A DNA stretch of 64,000 nucleotides from Bolinopsis microptera (taxonomy: Eukaryota > Ctenophora > Tentaculata > Lobata > Bolinopsidae). The stretch lies in NCBI RefSeq assembly GCF_026151205.1, contig NC_087081.1, positions 11,533,113 to 11,597,112 of the forward strand, written 5' to 3'. Under the pieces are notes generated by a model. The model ran no database searches and was not told where the DNA came from. It worked only from the letters and a program-made list of their open reading frames with translations. A program made the position numbers and the translations under genes. Every line of letters begins with the position of its first letter. Positions within the stretch are counted from its first letter, which is position 1. Shown here piece after piece: positions 1-11,573 of the stretch.

Positions 1-110
1 TACTTTATACTGTAGGCACTTTATACTGTAGGTACTTTATACTGTAGGCACTCTATACTGTAGGTACTTTATACTGTAGGTACTTTATACTGTAGGTACT
101 TTATACTCAG
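1..110. repeat. 16-bp tandem repeat array
   Basis: About seven head-to-tail copies of a 16-bp unit (actttatactgtaggt, with c/t variants at the last base and one ctctat variant) run from the window edge to about 110, so the array may continue outside. It is a minisatellite; no coding potential is seen. Confidence 0.9.
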
Positions 111-3110
111 GAAGGGGCGTGATGATGTTGTACGGGTACATTTTAATAGTCTGCGTAATCCGGATATAACATTTACACTTTACAGCAAAGTATTAATAAT
201 TATGATTTACACCAGCGTCCAGCTTATATAATTTCATGCAAATGTAAGTTAACTTGATTTCGGAAACGATATTTTTAATCGAATCGGAAAATTTGCGAAG
301 TGTGAAAATTGACTCAGAATAAGGTAAGAAGTAACAAAATCATACTTTACCTTCCATTTTAAAACTTTGACTAGTGTTTGCTATTATAATTATGCTATTA
401 TGATAACCAAACACTAGTACTATAACAGCTCTAGTGAGGATTGACCCTTGGTGGTTTACTAACTTTTTGACGTCTTTAATCAGATTAAAATTTGAGTTTT
501 CGTTTTAGAATGTTTTGATTGAATAATTATGTTTGTAAGTTAGTTGATTATGAATACGCTTAGCATTTCTGCACTGCTCGCCTTCCCACATAACATGTAA
601 TACTGCAAAAATTGATGGCTCTTGCCCTGAAGATTAAAATAAGCAAATTGCCCTAATTTCGTATTATTGTAAAAGTTGTCTTAATTTGTAATGTACCGGT
701 CATAACACCTTTTCCTTTACATTCAACTTTTCCAACATTGCAACAGAAAAAGTCATGTTTAACTTATCAATATCTAACTTGCACGAATCATATATCAATC
801 TAACGACGGTATCAGGTATGTGACGAATTATTTCCTAGTATTGCTGTTAAACTTAATTATTGCACCAATAATTCCGTTAGTAATGAACGGTACGTGAGCT
901 TACTTAGTCACTTTCACCTCGATTTATCCTGCCAGCAGTATTCCCGGATACTAGATCTTCCGTTTAATCTGTATGATAAAACAAGCACAATTCGATCCGT
1001 GCAAACGATATAAGAAGATTCCAATGACATAACTTTAATGTTTTAAGTTTTAACCCACACTAGCTCCTTTTTATAAGTTAAAAGTCCTGCTGAATAATCA
1101 ATATTCAAATGTTTTTTTACACGACCCCCCGGCTCCTCAAGTTTGTGCAGCTCTCTAGCAGTTCCCGGTAATTAATTATTGTAATTGAGTGCAACTTTAA
1201 ACACTACACTGCGAGTGTTTTAAGTTATTAAATCTTCTTTAATGAGACTTTTGGAATTTGTTCTTTCCATGAGGTTTTCTGAACACAGTCAGTGTTATGT
1301 TACATTTACAACGTTCGAACTTTCAATTGTTGCTGCTATCTTTTATTCTCTAATCTTTACATTATAATGTAAGTTGACAACTTATAGAAACGACGTTGTT
1401 CCTGGTAAACGATTTACCTTTTAATTAAACCACTTTACGCTTCAGTAATTACTGATTACATGAGTTGGTAACTTACATGAGAAACTTTCTAGAATTCCAG
1501 AGTTTTCTTTCCCAGCCTCTTTCAGTCAGGTGCTCCGTCAATATTTATTATTTGTAACGATTTCTTGGAACATTAAATTCAAATTGCCATCCCTCCAATA
1601 CTTTTACCACATGATAAATGCCGCCTCCAGACAACAGACAAGCGAAACATTATTTTAATTCCTATTGTCATTGTTGCAGTTTTGTAAAGTTGTCGCCCGT
1701 ATAATAGAAGCTTCCAGATTCGTAGATTTTGTGGTTTTAGGACATTGAGCATATTTATTATTTGTCAGCTTGCATATATTTTAACTTTTAAGGCGGGTTT
1801 CTGTGTTGTTAAAGGTTTTGCGGTCATTTTGACGGACGCTTATAAGTAATTAGTGGGTATGGAACCCTAATTATAGCCTAATTATAACCCACTATATACA
1901 CATCCCCACCAGGTTTGAAACATGAAAATGTGACCAGTAATCAGAGGATAGTCTTTACAAACCAACGCTGCTCCATTGCACATGGTTCAACAGTGATCAC
2001 CAAGCACTTTCTCACTTACTCTCCGACCCTCTTTTGGTTAAACAAGCACCTTCTCTCACTGGCAAGCAGCCCGTAGTCTCATCATGCCACACCGAAGAAG
2101 ATCCGAAATAATCAAAGGTAACACTATTTTAACATTGAAGTAATATTATTATTGAAGTAACATTATTACAAGTAGCACTTTATGTTTATAATATTTCTCT
2201 TGCATGTCATTACTAAACTTCGTGAGTCTGCAATATCATGTTAAGTCATTCCTAAAGATAAGCCAGCTACTAGCACAGCCAGCGCCTCCCACGGCAACTT
2301 TCATCTCGATCATTCTCCGAGCCTGTCAGACTGACAGATGTATATCTGGGTTCCGGTCCGGATCATGGCTCGGGAACTATCCACGTTGAGGTGATACATC
2401 TGCACATCATGTAAATATTCTTAGTCTCCACATTTCATGAAGATCCTGGAAAATAGACTATACGTTTTCTAAGTATTCAAAGTGTAAAGCTATATATATT
2501 ATATAATGTACGGATCTCACGAGTGACAACCACCACACTTCCAACCAAACCGTACACCAAACTGTGGAGAGGACGTACATTAACAATGAAGCATTTCATC
2601 ACTCTCCCACCCTCACTAACACTCATCCCAGAACACCACCACAAACAACCTCCCTTGCTCTGACATGTTCAAATTTACACCTTATGTTCGAGAAATACAG
2701 CCCAGCACCAAGTAGGTGTTGCTTCCTTTTATGCAGGTCCGTCAATCAACGTAACGAGCTCGTGTTTATGTCAGAGTTGCGACCTAAAAACACGTGCTCA
2801 ACTAACTAGTCTCGCGGCGTCGTGAGGTCACTTTCAGTTGTCGTCTCTCTCCAGTCTTGTTACTTTTATACGAATATCAGAGTGCAGTGCAGTTATTATT
2901 CTGTGATTTTTGTTTCTGAGCTATTATAAAGGTTGCGACTTGCGAGGTGTCTTGTTGTGAGAGTTAACGTTTTCTATTTTACTGATCTACCATCCACGTT
3001 AAGGTTGAGGCCGGCGCATATCTTGTATTCTATATACGTTATCAGAACCCCTTGACAGTACTCCGTTGTATTTATTGTTACGTTTTGACACAGTCCATAG
3101 CACGAGAGCC
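111..3110. other. Gene-poor 5' flank of the membrane-protein gene
   Basis: No convincing gene is seen here. A short inverted repeat (ACTAGTGTTTG near 370, CAAACACTAGT near 417) forms a 48-bp fold-back. An ATG near 2083 opens a 12-codon basic peptide ending at a GGTAAC donor-like site; it could be a 5' exon but nothing downstream confirms it. The 2900-3110 segment is probably 5' UTR or promoter of the gene starting at 3111. Confidence 0.4.
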
Positions 3111-6100
3111 ATGCCTTTTATGAGACCTAAAGATGACGCTGTCTTCATCTCGCTCAACGATGGATACGACCCATTTGATGAGAAGGCCGGTTTCAACCGG
3201 GAACAAATTGAGCTGATTAGAGAGGATGACGAGTTACCTACCCGTGAGATGTGGTTAAGGAATAAAGAAAAGGATAAGCTGAAGATGGAGAGGGAGCGGA
3301 GACTACTGAGGGATCAACGTAAGTGAGATCAGAGAATTGTACTAGCCTGAAACCCCTACAAACTATGTCATATAGTTATACTTGTATGTCGTATGGGTGT
3401 ATTCAGATGATGCTCAATTTCGTGTATAACATTACTATTATAACACTGTATAACATACAGTATAAGCATTGAATGCCTTGTCATAGTGCCAGGGGAAGTG
3501 TAGTATATGCTCGATAGGTCAATGCGCTATTCAAAAATGTTGAAATATTTCATAAGGTATTTTATAGTTATGCTAGTCGGTCGAAACAGTGTACTTGTGT
3601 TTCATAGTTTTGGATAATGTCTTTCTTTACTATCCTATTCCTGTCAATTCAGCGTACTATTTTTACGTCATTCGGTATTTCATCTTCGGTATTTCATCTT
3701 CCCACCCTTCCCACCCTTCCCCCACTCGCTTATGACATAATCCTCGATATAATCAATCTTAACCTACCTACATCTGGCACCTCTTACTCTTTATACTCCT
3801 TACAATGCTTCTACGATATCCTAATTCAGTTCTAGTTCAAGTTACCCACCAGAAACTCTTTAATATGGACGGCCCAACACGACCAACCACGTCTTCACAT
3901 ACAACATAAATTCAGACATTTCACTATTTCAGATATTTCACTATTTTCGACATTTCACTCATACCCCACAAGGTATTTGGGAGTGGCACAGCTTTTGACG
4001 TCTCCTATTTGAAATGGACAAGCGATACAAACAAATAACTGTGGTTAGAACGATTAAATATGTAATACGGACGACGTTTTCAAGGCTCTTGGCTGCTTTA
4101 CAAATACCTTCAATACCTCTATTATTATTATGTTAGATCGGTTAGACTTAATGAGCAATGAGTAATGAGTAATGAAATCGCGTCAATAATATTATTCGAC
4201 CGTACCATGAATACCAAATTTAAGTTAAAAGTATCATTTCAGTTGTAACAAACAATCTCAGTAAACTTCGAAACCCCAACAAGTGCCGAAACGTCGGCTG
4301 TAATGTATCTAATTACTCTAACCAACCTTATTTGTTCGTTTCACTTGTCCTTTCAAATGAGAGATGTCGAGAGGTTTGATTGTTGATCCTTCCAGACTTA
4401 ATGTAACAAATGTTGAACTCGAGCATTTGGATCGAAATGAAATTTATTCTCTTATCCACGGAACTTAAAACATACTGTGACATGTATAACTTCAAGAAAC
4501 ATGATGGCAGAACCAGCTACACACAACCACGACACTTCACCCGTCACCACCATTAATACTCTCCCACAGTCTACCCACGCAACGACAGCGTTCCATAGCC
4601 CATCATACCAATACCGTGCGTGATTGAACAGTCCCTAAATATTACCTCGCCTGTCAGTCAAACACTACTCGCAACACTGTTATCCAGTACCTTTAATTAA
4701 ACTGAGGGACAAGTTGTTAAACACTGCATCCAGCTACCTTCACTTGTCATACACTGCCAACTTCTAGCACTACAATATCAGAGTATTGCTGCCAACCAGC
4801 TTGGTATTATCTAAGTGTGATCTAAGTGTGATCATGAGAACGTTCACACTTATTTATCACACCCGTAACGTCTTAACTAGAGAGAGAAACTCCACCGCGG
4901 GAGTGAACAACGTGATGACTGATGATTTATCGCAATGTGTACAACGTTAAAATCAGGCCACCCCACTGGTCGGACGTTAGACGATTATTAAAATATTTTG
5001 TTTACAGGGTATATAGGTATATTTATAAGGCATCTCATCTGTACTTTATATATAACTAAAAACGTCTGCAGAGGCACTTGTTTTTAAAACAATATATTAT
5101 TGTTGAGATATTATCAGTATCGTGTGTGTTATGATATTGTCATCTTACCATGACTCCAGTTTACACAGTGCATATTGCTTCAGAGGAGACAGAAGAGGTT
5201 TGTGTGCGGGTTTGTTTCTTTGTGCCACAGCTTCCTGATGCGGCTGTGTTCCGGAAATGGTTACCTAAACATCGTCACATTTTGTTTGGACATTTCGGAT
5301 ACTGGTGAGTGTTTTTTTTACGTGTTTAAATGTTGTTTTTATAATAATTTTGGGTTTTGAACAGCTTTTAAGATATTTTCTTTGATTAATTTAATATCAT
5401 TAGCTGTTTCTCAATTACACTGTTTTATTTTGCTCCGAAATTTTGGCAGGTGGGAACAGTTCAACAAATACCGATAAACTGCGTTTTTTGCCCATAAATG
5501 GTCCTGAACATTTTTCATTCCACTTTTCGATTTAAATATTTGTGGAAGTGAATAGTATTTGACGTTGGCGGTAATAAAAAATAAGCCTGCTGACTGCAGA
5601 GTTATTTGGTAGGTAGACTCCAGCCCTAAGTTAAACAATTACGTAGTTGACAAGATTGGTGCACAATGTTGCATATTATTGCATATTATTGCACCAATCT
5701 TTAAAGGGCGTAGTGACTAGTCAAAACGCGCGTTGGCAAGGAGTTACGATGAAAGTTGCCATTGAGTAGTTTATAGCAGTGAAATGAGGGTCCTATTGGG
5801 GAAATAATTGGGGAAATTTGGCACACCTTATTTTTAAGCCCAAAGACCGACCGTTTTTTACCATGTACATTGCATTGTAAAACTACAAATCTACATTCTA
5901 CATACATATCGAACTTACTTAATCTTTTATGATTTTGGCGAAACCTCAAGAAAAGAGATGATTTTGGAAGACCCAAAAAATCGGTTAAATAAAAACAAAA
6001 TATCACAAAATATAGTCACTAAAGAGGATCGAATTTCGAAACTTTTAGAAATTAGAGCCCACAAAACCATTTTGACGCAATTTAAATTTTTTATCACAAT

Positions 6101-8515
6101 CTACAAGTACAATCTAAATTTCTCATATCCCTCTATCCAGCTTTTTCTTGCTGTCTGAACACTAACTGCTCTAAACATAGAAACCGTTTTTAGTTTTATT
6201 CTGGGAAATCACGTAGTCTGATTCACAACTCGAGCTGTAAATTAGCTATCTCGCACGTGTTGAGTGTCACGACGTAACACAGTCAGTGTCAAATTATGTT
6301 AACCAAATATTGCCTAATATTGTCAGTCAGTGTTAGGTTATATCAGCCAAATATTGCCATTACTTAATTTCAACTCCACCCTCACTTATAAGGTTTAAGC
6401 TAATGGCTAAGAGTAAGCTCTTATCACTTAAATCATTTTCTTCACGTGAAACCTTGTGCTGGAAGATAAGCAGGATATAACAATAATGGATAAGCACGAT
6501 GTTACGTAGATTAATATTTATCTTAAACTTATAAAGTTTAAATAAAGTTTAAACTTCATTTACACCCCGGATTCACTTATATGGAAGTTTAACTCAGCTT
6601 TTATATTTTAAATATAAAGTAAGAAGAATCAGTGCAGTGGGAAAATTCGATGTCTTCCTTAGAGTTATTATTTAAAAACAGCAATTATTCGCGATTATGT
6701 ACATAAAATTCACTAAAAGGAAAATTATAAATATCTTTTAACACATGTTTAAGACATGGACCAATATTGGTTGAATTATCCTCATATTCTCACAAACGAG
6801 TCCTGGACAAATCTGATTTTAACAGGCTACGGCTACCTTCAACGTTGGGGGTCGTTCACATATTACGTAATCATTTTTTGGAACATTTTTACCCTCCCCC
6901 CCCCCCCCCCCCCTCCGTAATCAGTTTTACACATAGCTATTGTGTCAAAATTACACTAGTGTAATCATTTGGAAACTCCCCCCACCCCCCCCCCCCCCCC
7001 CTCAGCTGATTACGTAATAATAATATGTGAACGACCCCTTGTTATTTGTTCTAATTTTAATCCTTACATTTTTGACCTCCCCAATTTCAGGATCGTCGCC
7101 AGCTTAATAACAGCAGGAGCTGGAACCAGTTTAAAAACGAAATGCTCCCCAACAGAGCCCCTTGTCATGATAGCCTTCCTCATTCTCACCGCTATTATAG
7201 TCAGCTTAGGAAAGTTATTTGCCCCTGGAGGCTTCAAGAAGAACTTTGGTCCAACTATTGTCTCGTTTCTGATGATGTTTGCTACCGGACTAGCTTTACA
7301 TCAGAAACCCCTTATCTGTGGGTAAGTTAAAGTTCAAGCTGAAACTATTAAAGGCCGGAATTCCACATTATTTAGCTTGCTTTCGTTTTCTATTTTTAGA
7401 TTTATTTACTACTGACTTGATTGGTCCTGTCATCAAATTCTTCTATTATATAATATTATTACGGCCAGCATAATACTCAAACAAAATTCTAAATTACACC
7501 TCACAATTAGAAGCAATGTTAAAGGACATTATTTTCAGGTTTACGAGTAGCTCTAGGAGAATATCAATCCGCGAACAAGCCATGATGTGGGGAATAATGG
7601 TATCCTTACAGGTAATCAATTTATTTATTTATTAATTAATTAACGGTCTCCTTACAGATGCACTCAATTCATTTTTGCTTTTGAATCCTATATTCAATCA
7701 ACGACGATTGTACCGAAAGCAAAGGTGAGTTTATGGCTTCTGCTAGTACAAAAAGATGTTTTTTCTTGATATCCTCGTTTATACGGTTCATTATAATCAA
7801 CTTTTCTGATGCAAATGACTTTAATTCTAATGATAAACAACAGGTGGCAATCATGATCGGAACTATGCTGATGTATCTTCTCTGGCACCTGAAACACAAG
7901 GACGAGAAACGAGAGGCAGAACTGGCTGTAAGTATTTCTCTTCTTTCACTTTCACTTCAGTCACATTTAGGCCTTGGGGTCGTTCACATATTACGTTAAA
8001 TCAGCCGAGGGGGGAGGGAGGTTTCGAAATGATTACGCTAGTGTAATTTTGACACAAAAGCTGTGTGTAAAACTGATTACGGAGAGGGGGGGTAAGAATT
8101 GTCCAAAAAGTGACCACGTAATATGTAAACTGTGAAGGACCCCATTGAAGAGAAAGTGAACCAGGAATCAGTATACACTATGTAGTATACACTATGTACA
8201 CTATGTTATAGTATACACTATGTACACTATGTAGTATACACTATGTAGTGGTGGCTGTGGAGATTTGTTCCCAGCTCAATTGTATGTTAAATTTCCTGAA
8301 CAGATCATTAAATTCCACTAAAGTTCAATAATTTCCTATGTAAAATGCTAACAGTAGAACTCCCACAGGGTTCACCTCACCTGAGTCGAAGTGAGAAGAG
8401 TGAAATGAACCACGAACCAGAATACGAATCAGACGAGGACAGTCTACAAGCCTCGCCTGCCAGCGTCAGATGGACCGCCAGACCTGCTGACAGTGACAGT
8501 GACCACTCTGTGTGA
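3111..8515 (+). CDS. Six-exon gene for a multi-pass membrane protein, possibly HIG1-like
   Basis: Exons 3111-3318, 5184-5304, 7091-7321, 7539-7611, 7844-7927 and 8369-8515 all have GT/AG borders. Their phases join without a stop into 287 codons, which is the main evidence for the model. The protein starts MPFMRPKDDAVF and has a charged, probably helical N-terminal 70 residues (KEKDKLKMERERRLL). Three hydrophobic segments follow: PLVMIAFLILTAIIVSLGKL, FGPTIVSFLMMFATGLAL, and MMWGIMVSLQ joined to VAIMIGTMLMYLLWHL. The tail is acidic and serine-rich. The segment beginning TEPLVMIAF, with its spacing of two helices around a short basic loop, faintly resembles the HIG1 (hypoxia-induced) mitochondrial domain; I rate that as a guess. 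The start is the first ATG of the open frame. AATAAA signals at 9105 and 9123 could end the transcript. Introns 2 and 5 carry MITE copies. Confidence 0.72.
5652..5701. repeat. Perfect 12-bp inverted repeat (hairpin) in intron 2
   Basis: AAGATTGGTGCA at 5652-5663 is matched exactly by its reverse complement at 5690-5701. The 26-bp loop is itself a repeat of gcatattatt. It lies in intron 2 of the membrane-protein gene. It could be a tiny fold-back element or a structured intronic RNA; no function is evident. Confidence 0.7.
6848..7038 (+). mobile_element. MITE copy 1 with terminal inverted repeats
   Basis: The element begins GGGGTCGTTCACATATTACG and ends with the near-perfect reverse complement (aatatgtgaacgacccc). 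It is about 191 bp, encodes no protein and contains two poly-C tracts of 14 or more bases around an inner motif acactagtgtaatca. It sits in intron 2, about 50 bp upstream of exon 3 of the membrane-protein gene. The terminal inverted repeats and the second copy at 7976 identify it as a non-autonomous DNA transposon. The superfamily is not clear because no unambiguous target duplication is visible. Confidence 0.85.
7976..8143 (-). mobile_element. MITE copy 2, inverted relative to copy 1
   Basis: It starts GGGGTCGTTCACATATTACG and ends atatgtaaactgtgaaggacccc. The internal motifs (gattacgctagtgtaattttgacaca, then a G-rich run) are the reverse complement of those in the copy at 6848, so this copy lies in the opposite orientation. 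It is about 168 bp and more diverged at its right end, and lies in intron 5 of the same host gene. Confidence 0.83.
8171..8249. repeat. Short tandem repeat of a gtatacactatgta unit
   Basis: Irregular direct repeats of gtatacactatgta and the shorter tacactatg fill about 80 bp of intron 5, shortly after the second MITE. It looks like a simple minisatellite; nothing else is evident. Confidence 0.8.
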
Positions 8516-10129
8516 CATTTCAGTGACAGGACAAATCACGTGACGTTACAAGACCAGTCACCTTGCATCACAGGAGATTATTTGTAGTCTTAGGAGTTAT
8601 GGGATCACACTTCACAGTACATTTCATTAGGCTTTGTGAGACTGAGTGAAAAACTGCTTTGAGTGGAATTCCATGCCCCAATTTTGAGTGTCAATTAACT
8701 GCGATAAGTTATATTGAATCGAAGTGATGTGTCTGATGGTGGTCAATCATTAGATTTTTATTGTGAATTGTAATAGGCAACGTTACAGTGACTAGAACAG
8801 CTTTGGATGTGCCTATTTTACTCTGATGTTTTCTGACCTATCTTGTGACTTTCAGTAATTTTTAGGCCACACACCACATTCAGCCATTTTTATGATTAAA
8901 TTGTGTTAATATTTGTATTGAAAATCGTTGAATTTTATTATTTGTACCGTTATTAAACAATGAAAACAAGCTTATCACTGATTATGTTTTATGTTAAAAT
9001 CATCAGAATTAAACAATTATACAGAAGAGTTGGCTTCAAAATAGCTTACTACTATACTATAAACTAAAATGTAAATTTCGGCCTTATTCGTCTACTTCAC
9101 GGTGAATAAAATATCAATATTCAATAAATTTGACGACTATAATTTAATAAGTGATCATGTTTCTCTTATGAGAATATTCTATCTACCTTGACTTGATTTA
9201 GGCCATTTGAAACACCCTCCTCCCGTTACTGCAGATCCCTTACTGTCACCAACATATGTAAACCAACAAGTATCTATGTCGGCTAAATGTTGGTCACAGT
9301 TACTCGTACCCGAGGAACCCATCACCCAAGCATGGCTGTGAGGTGCCTGGGACAGATGATACATCTTATCTGTCAACAGCATTGCATTTACAAATTGAGA
9401 CTTAAAAATGACTTTATCATTCCGGTATGAGTGTATCTAGATGTTCAATTAAATTGTTAACCATGGTCTAAACTATATAGTCGGTTTTGTTGGCCTCTAG
9501 CTATGCTCGGTTTCTTAGCAGAGAACATGTGTTTCGAAACGTGAGCAAAACTTGACGATTGATGGTCGTTACCTGATTGGTTACTGTCACCAACTTGGAG
9601 CCAGTGGTCAAATGTTAGCAAAAAGTTTGTTAAAGTTTCGTCATCACCGTGAAAATTCCAAATTACTAAATAAACTTGAAAATCTGAATTCAGCACTTAA
9701 AAATGTTAGCTATCATTTAAAATTAAATGTAAAATGGCCTTTAAATGTTTAAAGTGGTTACTAAAAATGGGTATATAAAATTAAAAACCATTATCAAACA
9801 GTATTCAATTGATACAGATCGTCGAATAAACATATTTTTACGACCAAACGAATGGTAAAAGGCAAAGAATAACGCACAAAAACCCAATTTTCCATACTCC
9901 TTTTCATTAACAACTGTCACACATAAAAGGATCATTCAATACTGATGAAAAATGTGGTATATGTAAACTGAGGAAATAACACTGAGTATTTGAAACATAC
10001 TTACAGGAGCACTTACAAGAGAACAGAAAGCTCACCAAACTATAAGCTTATTGTATACCATCATTTAAAAGTCTCTGATTTGACAGATAATTTACAGAAT
10101 AAATTAATTAAAGTTTGTTCTGAGGATCA
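8516..10129. other. Converging 3' flanks of two host genes
   Basis: The left half is the probable 3' UTR of the plus-strand membrane-protein gene, with AATAAA at 9105-9110 and 9123-9128. The right half would hold the 3' end of the minus-strand RBM7-like gene. Two minus-strand open frames of 67 and 79 codons (9179-9382 and 9457-9696) share a VGDS peptide but show no recognisable domain, splice context or codon pattern, so I do not call them genes. Confidence 0.5.
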
Positions 10130-11573
10130 CTAAAACCGGCTCCCCCTCTGCCGATAGTACTGGTCCTCGTTTTTAGACCTATTGTATGGTTTTTGTCTCT
10201 GATCGTTGTGGGATCTGTCTTGTGACCTATCTTGTGATCTATCATGTGACCTATCTTGTGACCTATCATATGATCTGTCTGGGTGATGCTGCCGTCTGCG
10301 GTCACCGTATCCGCTGTTGTCATGTTGATGACGTTGGTTGTTGTTTCCATTGTAATTATCACGCGAGTTGTTGTGATAATTGTCGGTACGTGATGCGTTG
10401 TAGCCAGCAAATTGTTCGTCTTCATCGTACACTATTCTGTTGCCAACGTAGGAACTCTTTAGTTCATCTATCTCTTCAAATACACCTGAGAAGTTCAAAT
10501 TGATTTAGGAGAAATGTCCGAAGAAAGAATTTACAAAACGAAAACAATAGAAGTGCTATAAAGCAAAAACTGTATTAATGAAAAGTAGAATTGTTTCATA
10601 TAATCCTAAACAATAAAAGCCATAATATTTAAATTGGGAACTGACCATAAATTTCACTTGCTCATAAGAAATAATTATATAATTATAATAATTACCTCCG
10701 TATTTATCAGGGTTTTCGACGACCAGCCTCTCCAACAACTTCTCATACAGTTCATGATACTTGTTCTGATCAAACCGCTGGGACCCCTTGTAACGAACTC
10801 TTATTGTCTTCTCAAACAGTTGGATCCCATTGAATAACCGTTCCGCATAGGGTCCTGCAAGGAATTCTTGTTATGTATTTACGGGAACAAATTTCGAACC
10901 TCACTACACCACGTAAAAAAAATGATACAATTTTCGGTATTTTCAACTTTGCTGACAAGTTTGACATTTCGAATGTCAAAGGTACGGGGCTGTCCAAACT
11001 TTTTAAAATTGTGAGTAAAAATGCGGATGGGATATTTAATACCGAGTCTGTACCTGATATGTACAGTGGTATGTAATATACCTTATATAATAATATAACC
11101 TTATATGCGATGTTAAAAACTGACGAAAGTCGCACGTATCAGTTAAAAGTTCACCTGATATTGGATGTTTAAAAGCGACGAAAGCGTAGGGACGTTGTTC
11201 TCCGGTATCTCTGTCAACTGGAAGTTTTACATCTAAGAGAGGTCCAGCCTGAAACAGGAAATACAGACTTGAGGGGGGGGGGGTTCTGACTGCTCATACT
11301 TTTTGGGGGGAGGAGCATACTATTTGGCACGGCTTTCAATGGGGTTACTGGGGATTTCACGTTTCGTATGATAAGGAATTTAACAAATCTCTAAGGATAT
11401 TAATCGAAGGCTTTTGATTAACTCCTGGCATTATTTCTGTTTTTCAATTTCCAGGGAAAACAGTGCCATTTAGTGACACCAACCTGGACAAAAAGTTCCC
11501 AAAGAATCTCCGTAGTGACTTGACCATCTAGTCCACCGACCCAAACTGTTAGTTCCTCATCTGACGTTGCCAT
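10130..11573 (-). CDS. RBM7-like RNA-binding protein, four exons
   Basis: Read on the minus strand: exon 1 11573-11484, exon 2 11248-11155, exon 3 10854-10696, exon 4 10485-10130. All borders are GT/AG and the phases (0, 1, 1) join into 232 residues. One RRM covers about residues 8-88: RNP2-like VWVGGL, then AGPLLDVKLPVD, RNP1-like RPYAFVAF, then NGIQLFEKTIRVRY. This order and the ELFVQ-AGPL junction match RBM7/RBM11, whose RRM has ELFHQAGPV and NGIKLYGRPI. The C-terminal half is low-complexity, rich in Asn, Asp, Arg, His and Gln, with repeated DRSQ/DRSH units. Vertebrate RBM7 is a subunit of the nuclear exosome targeting complex that guides RNA decay; that role is inferred by family here. 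Human RBM7 is about 266 residues, so the length fits. The start ATG directly precedes the first RRM strand. Confidence 0.85.

Noticed and set aside
2083..2118. Short basic exon MPHRRRSEIIK followed by a GT donor
   Set aside because: Only 12 codons and no matching acceptor could be tied to it; the gene at 3111 already has a plausible start.
9179..9696. Two minus-strand ORFs sharing a VGDS peptide
   Set aside because: Short, not linked by splice sites that I can see, no domain; probably 3' flank sequence of the neighbouring genes.
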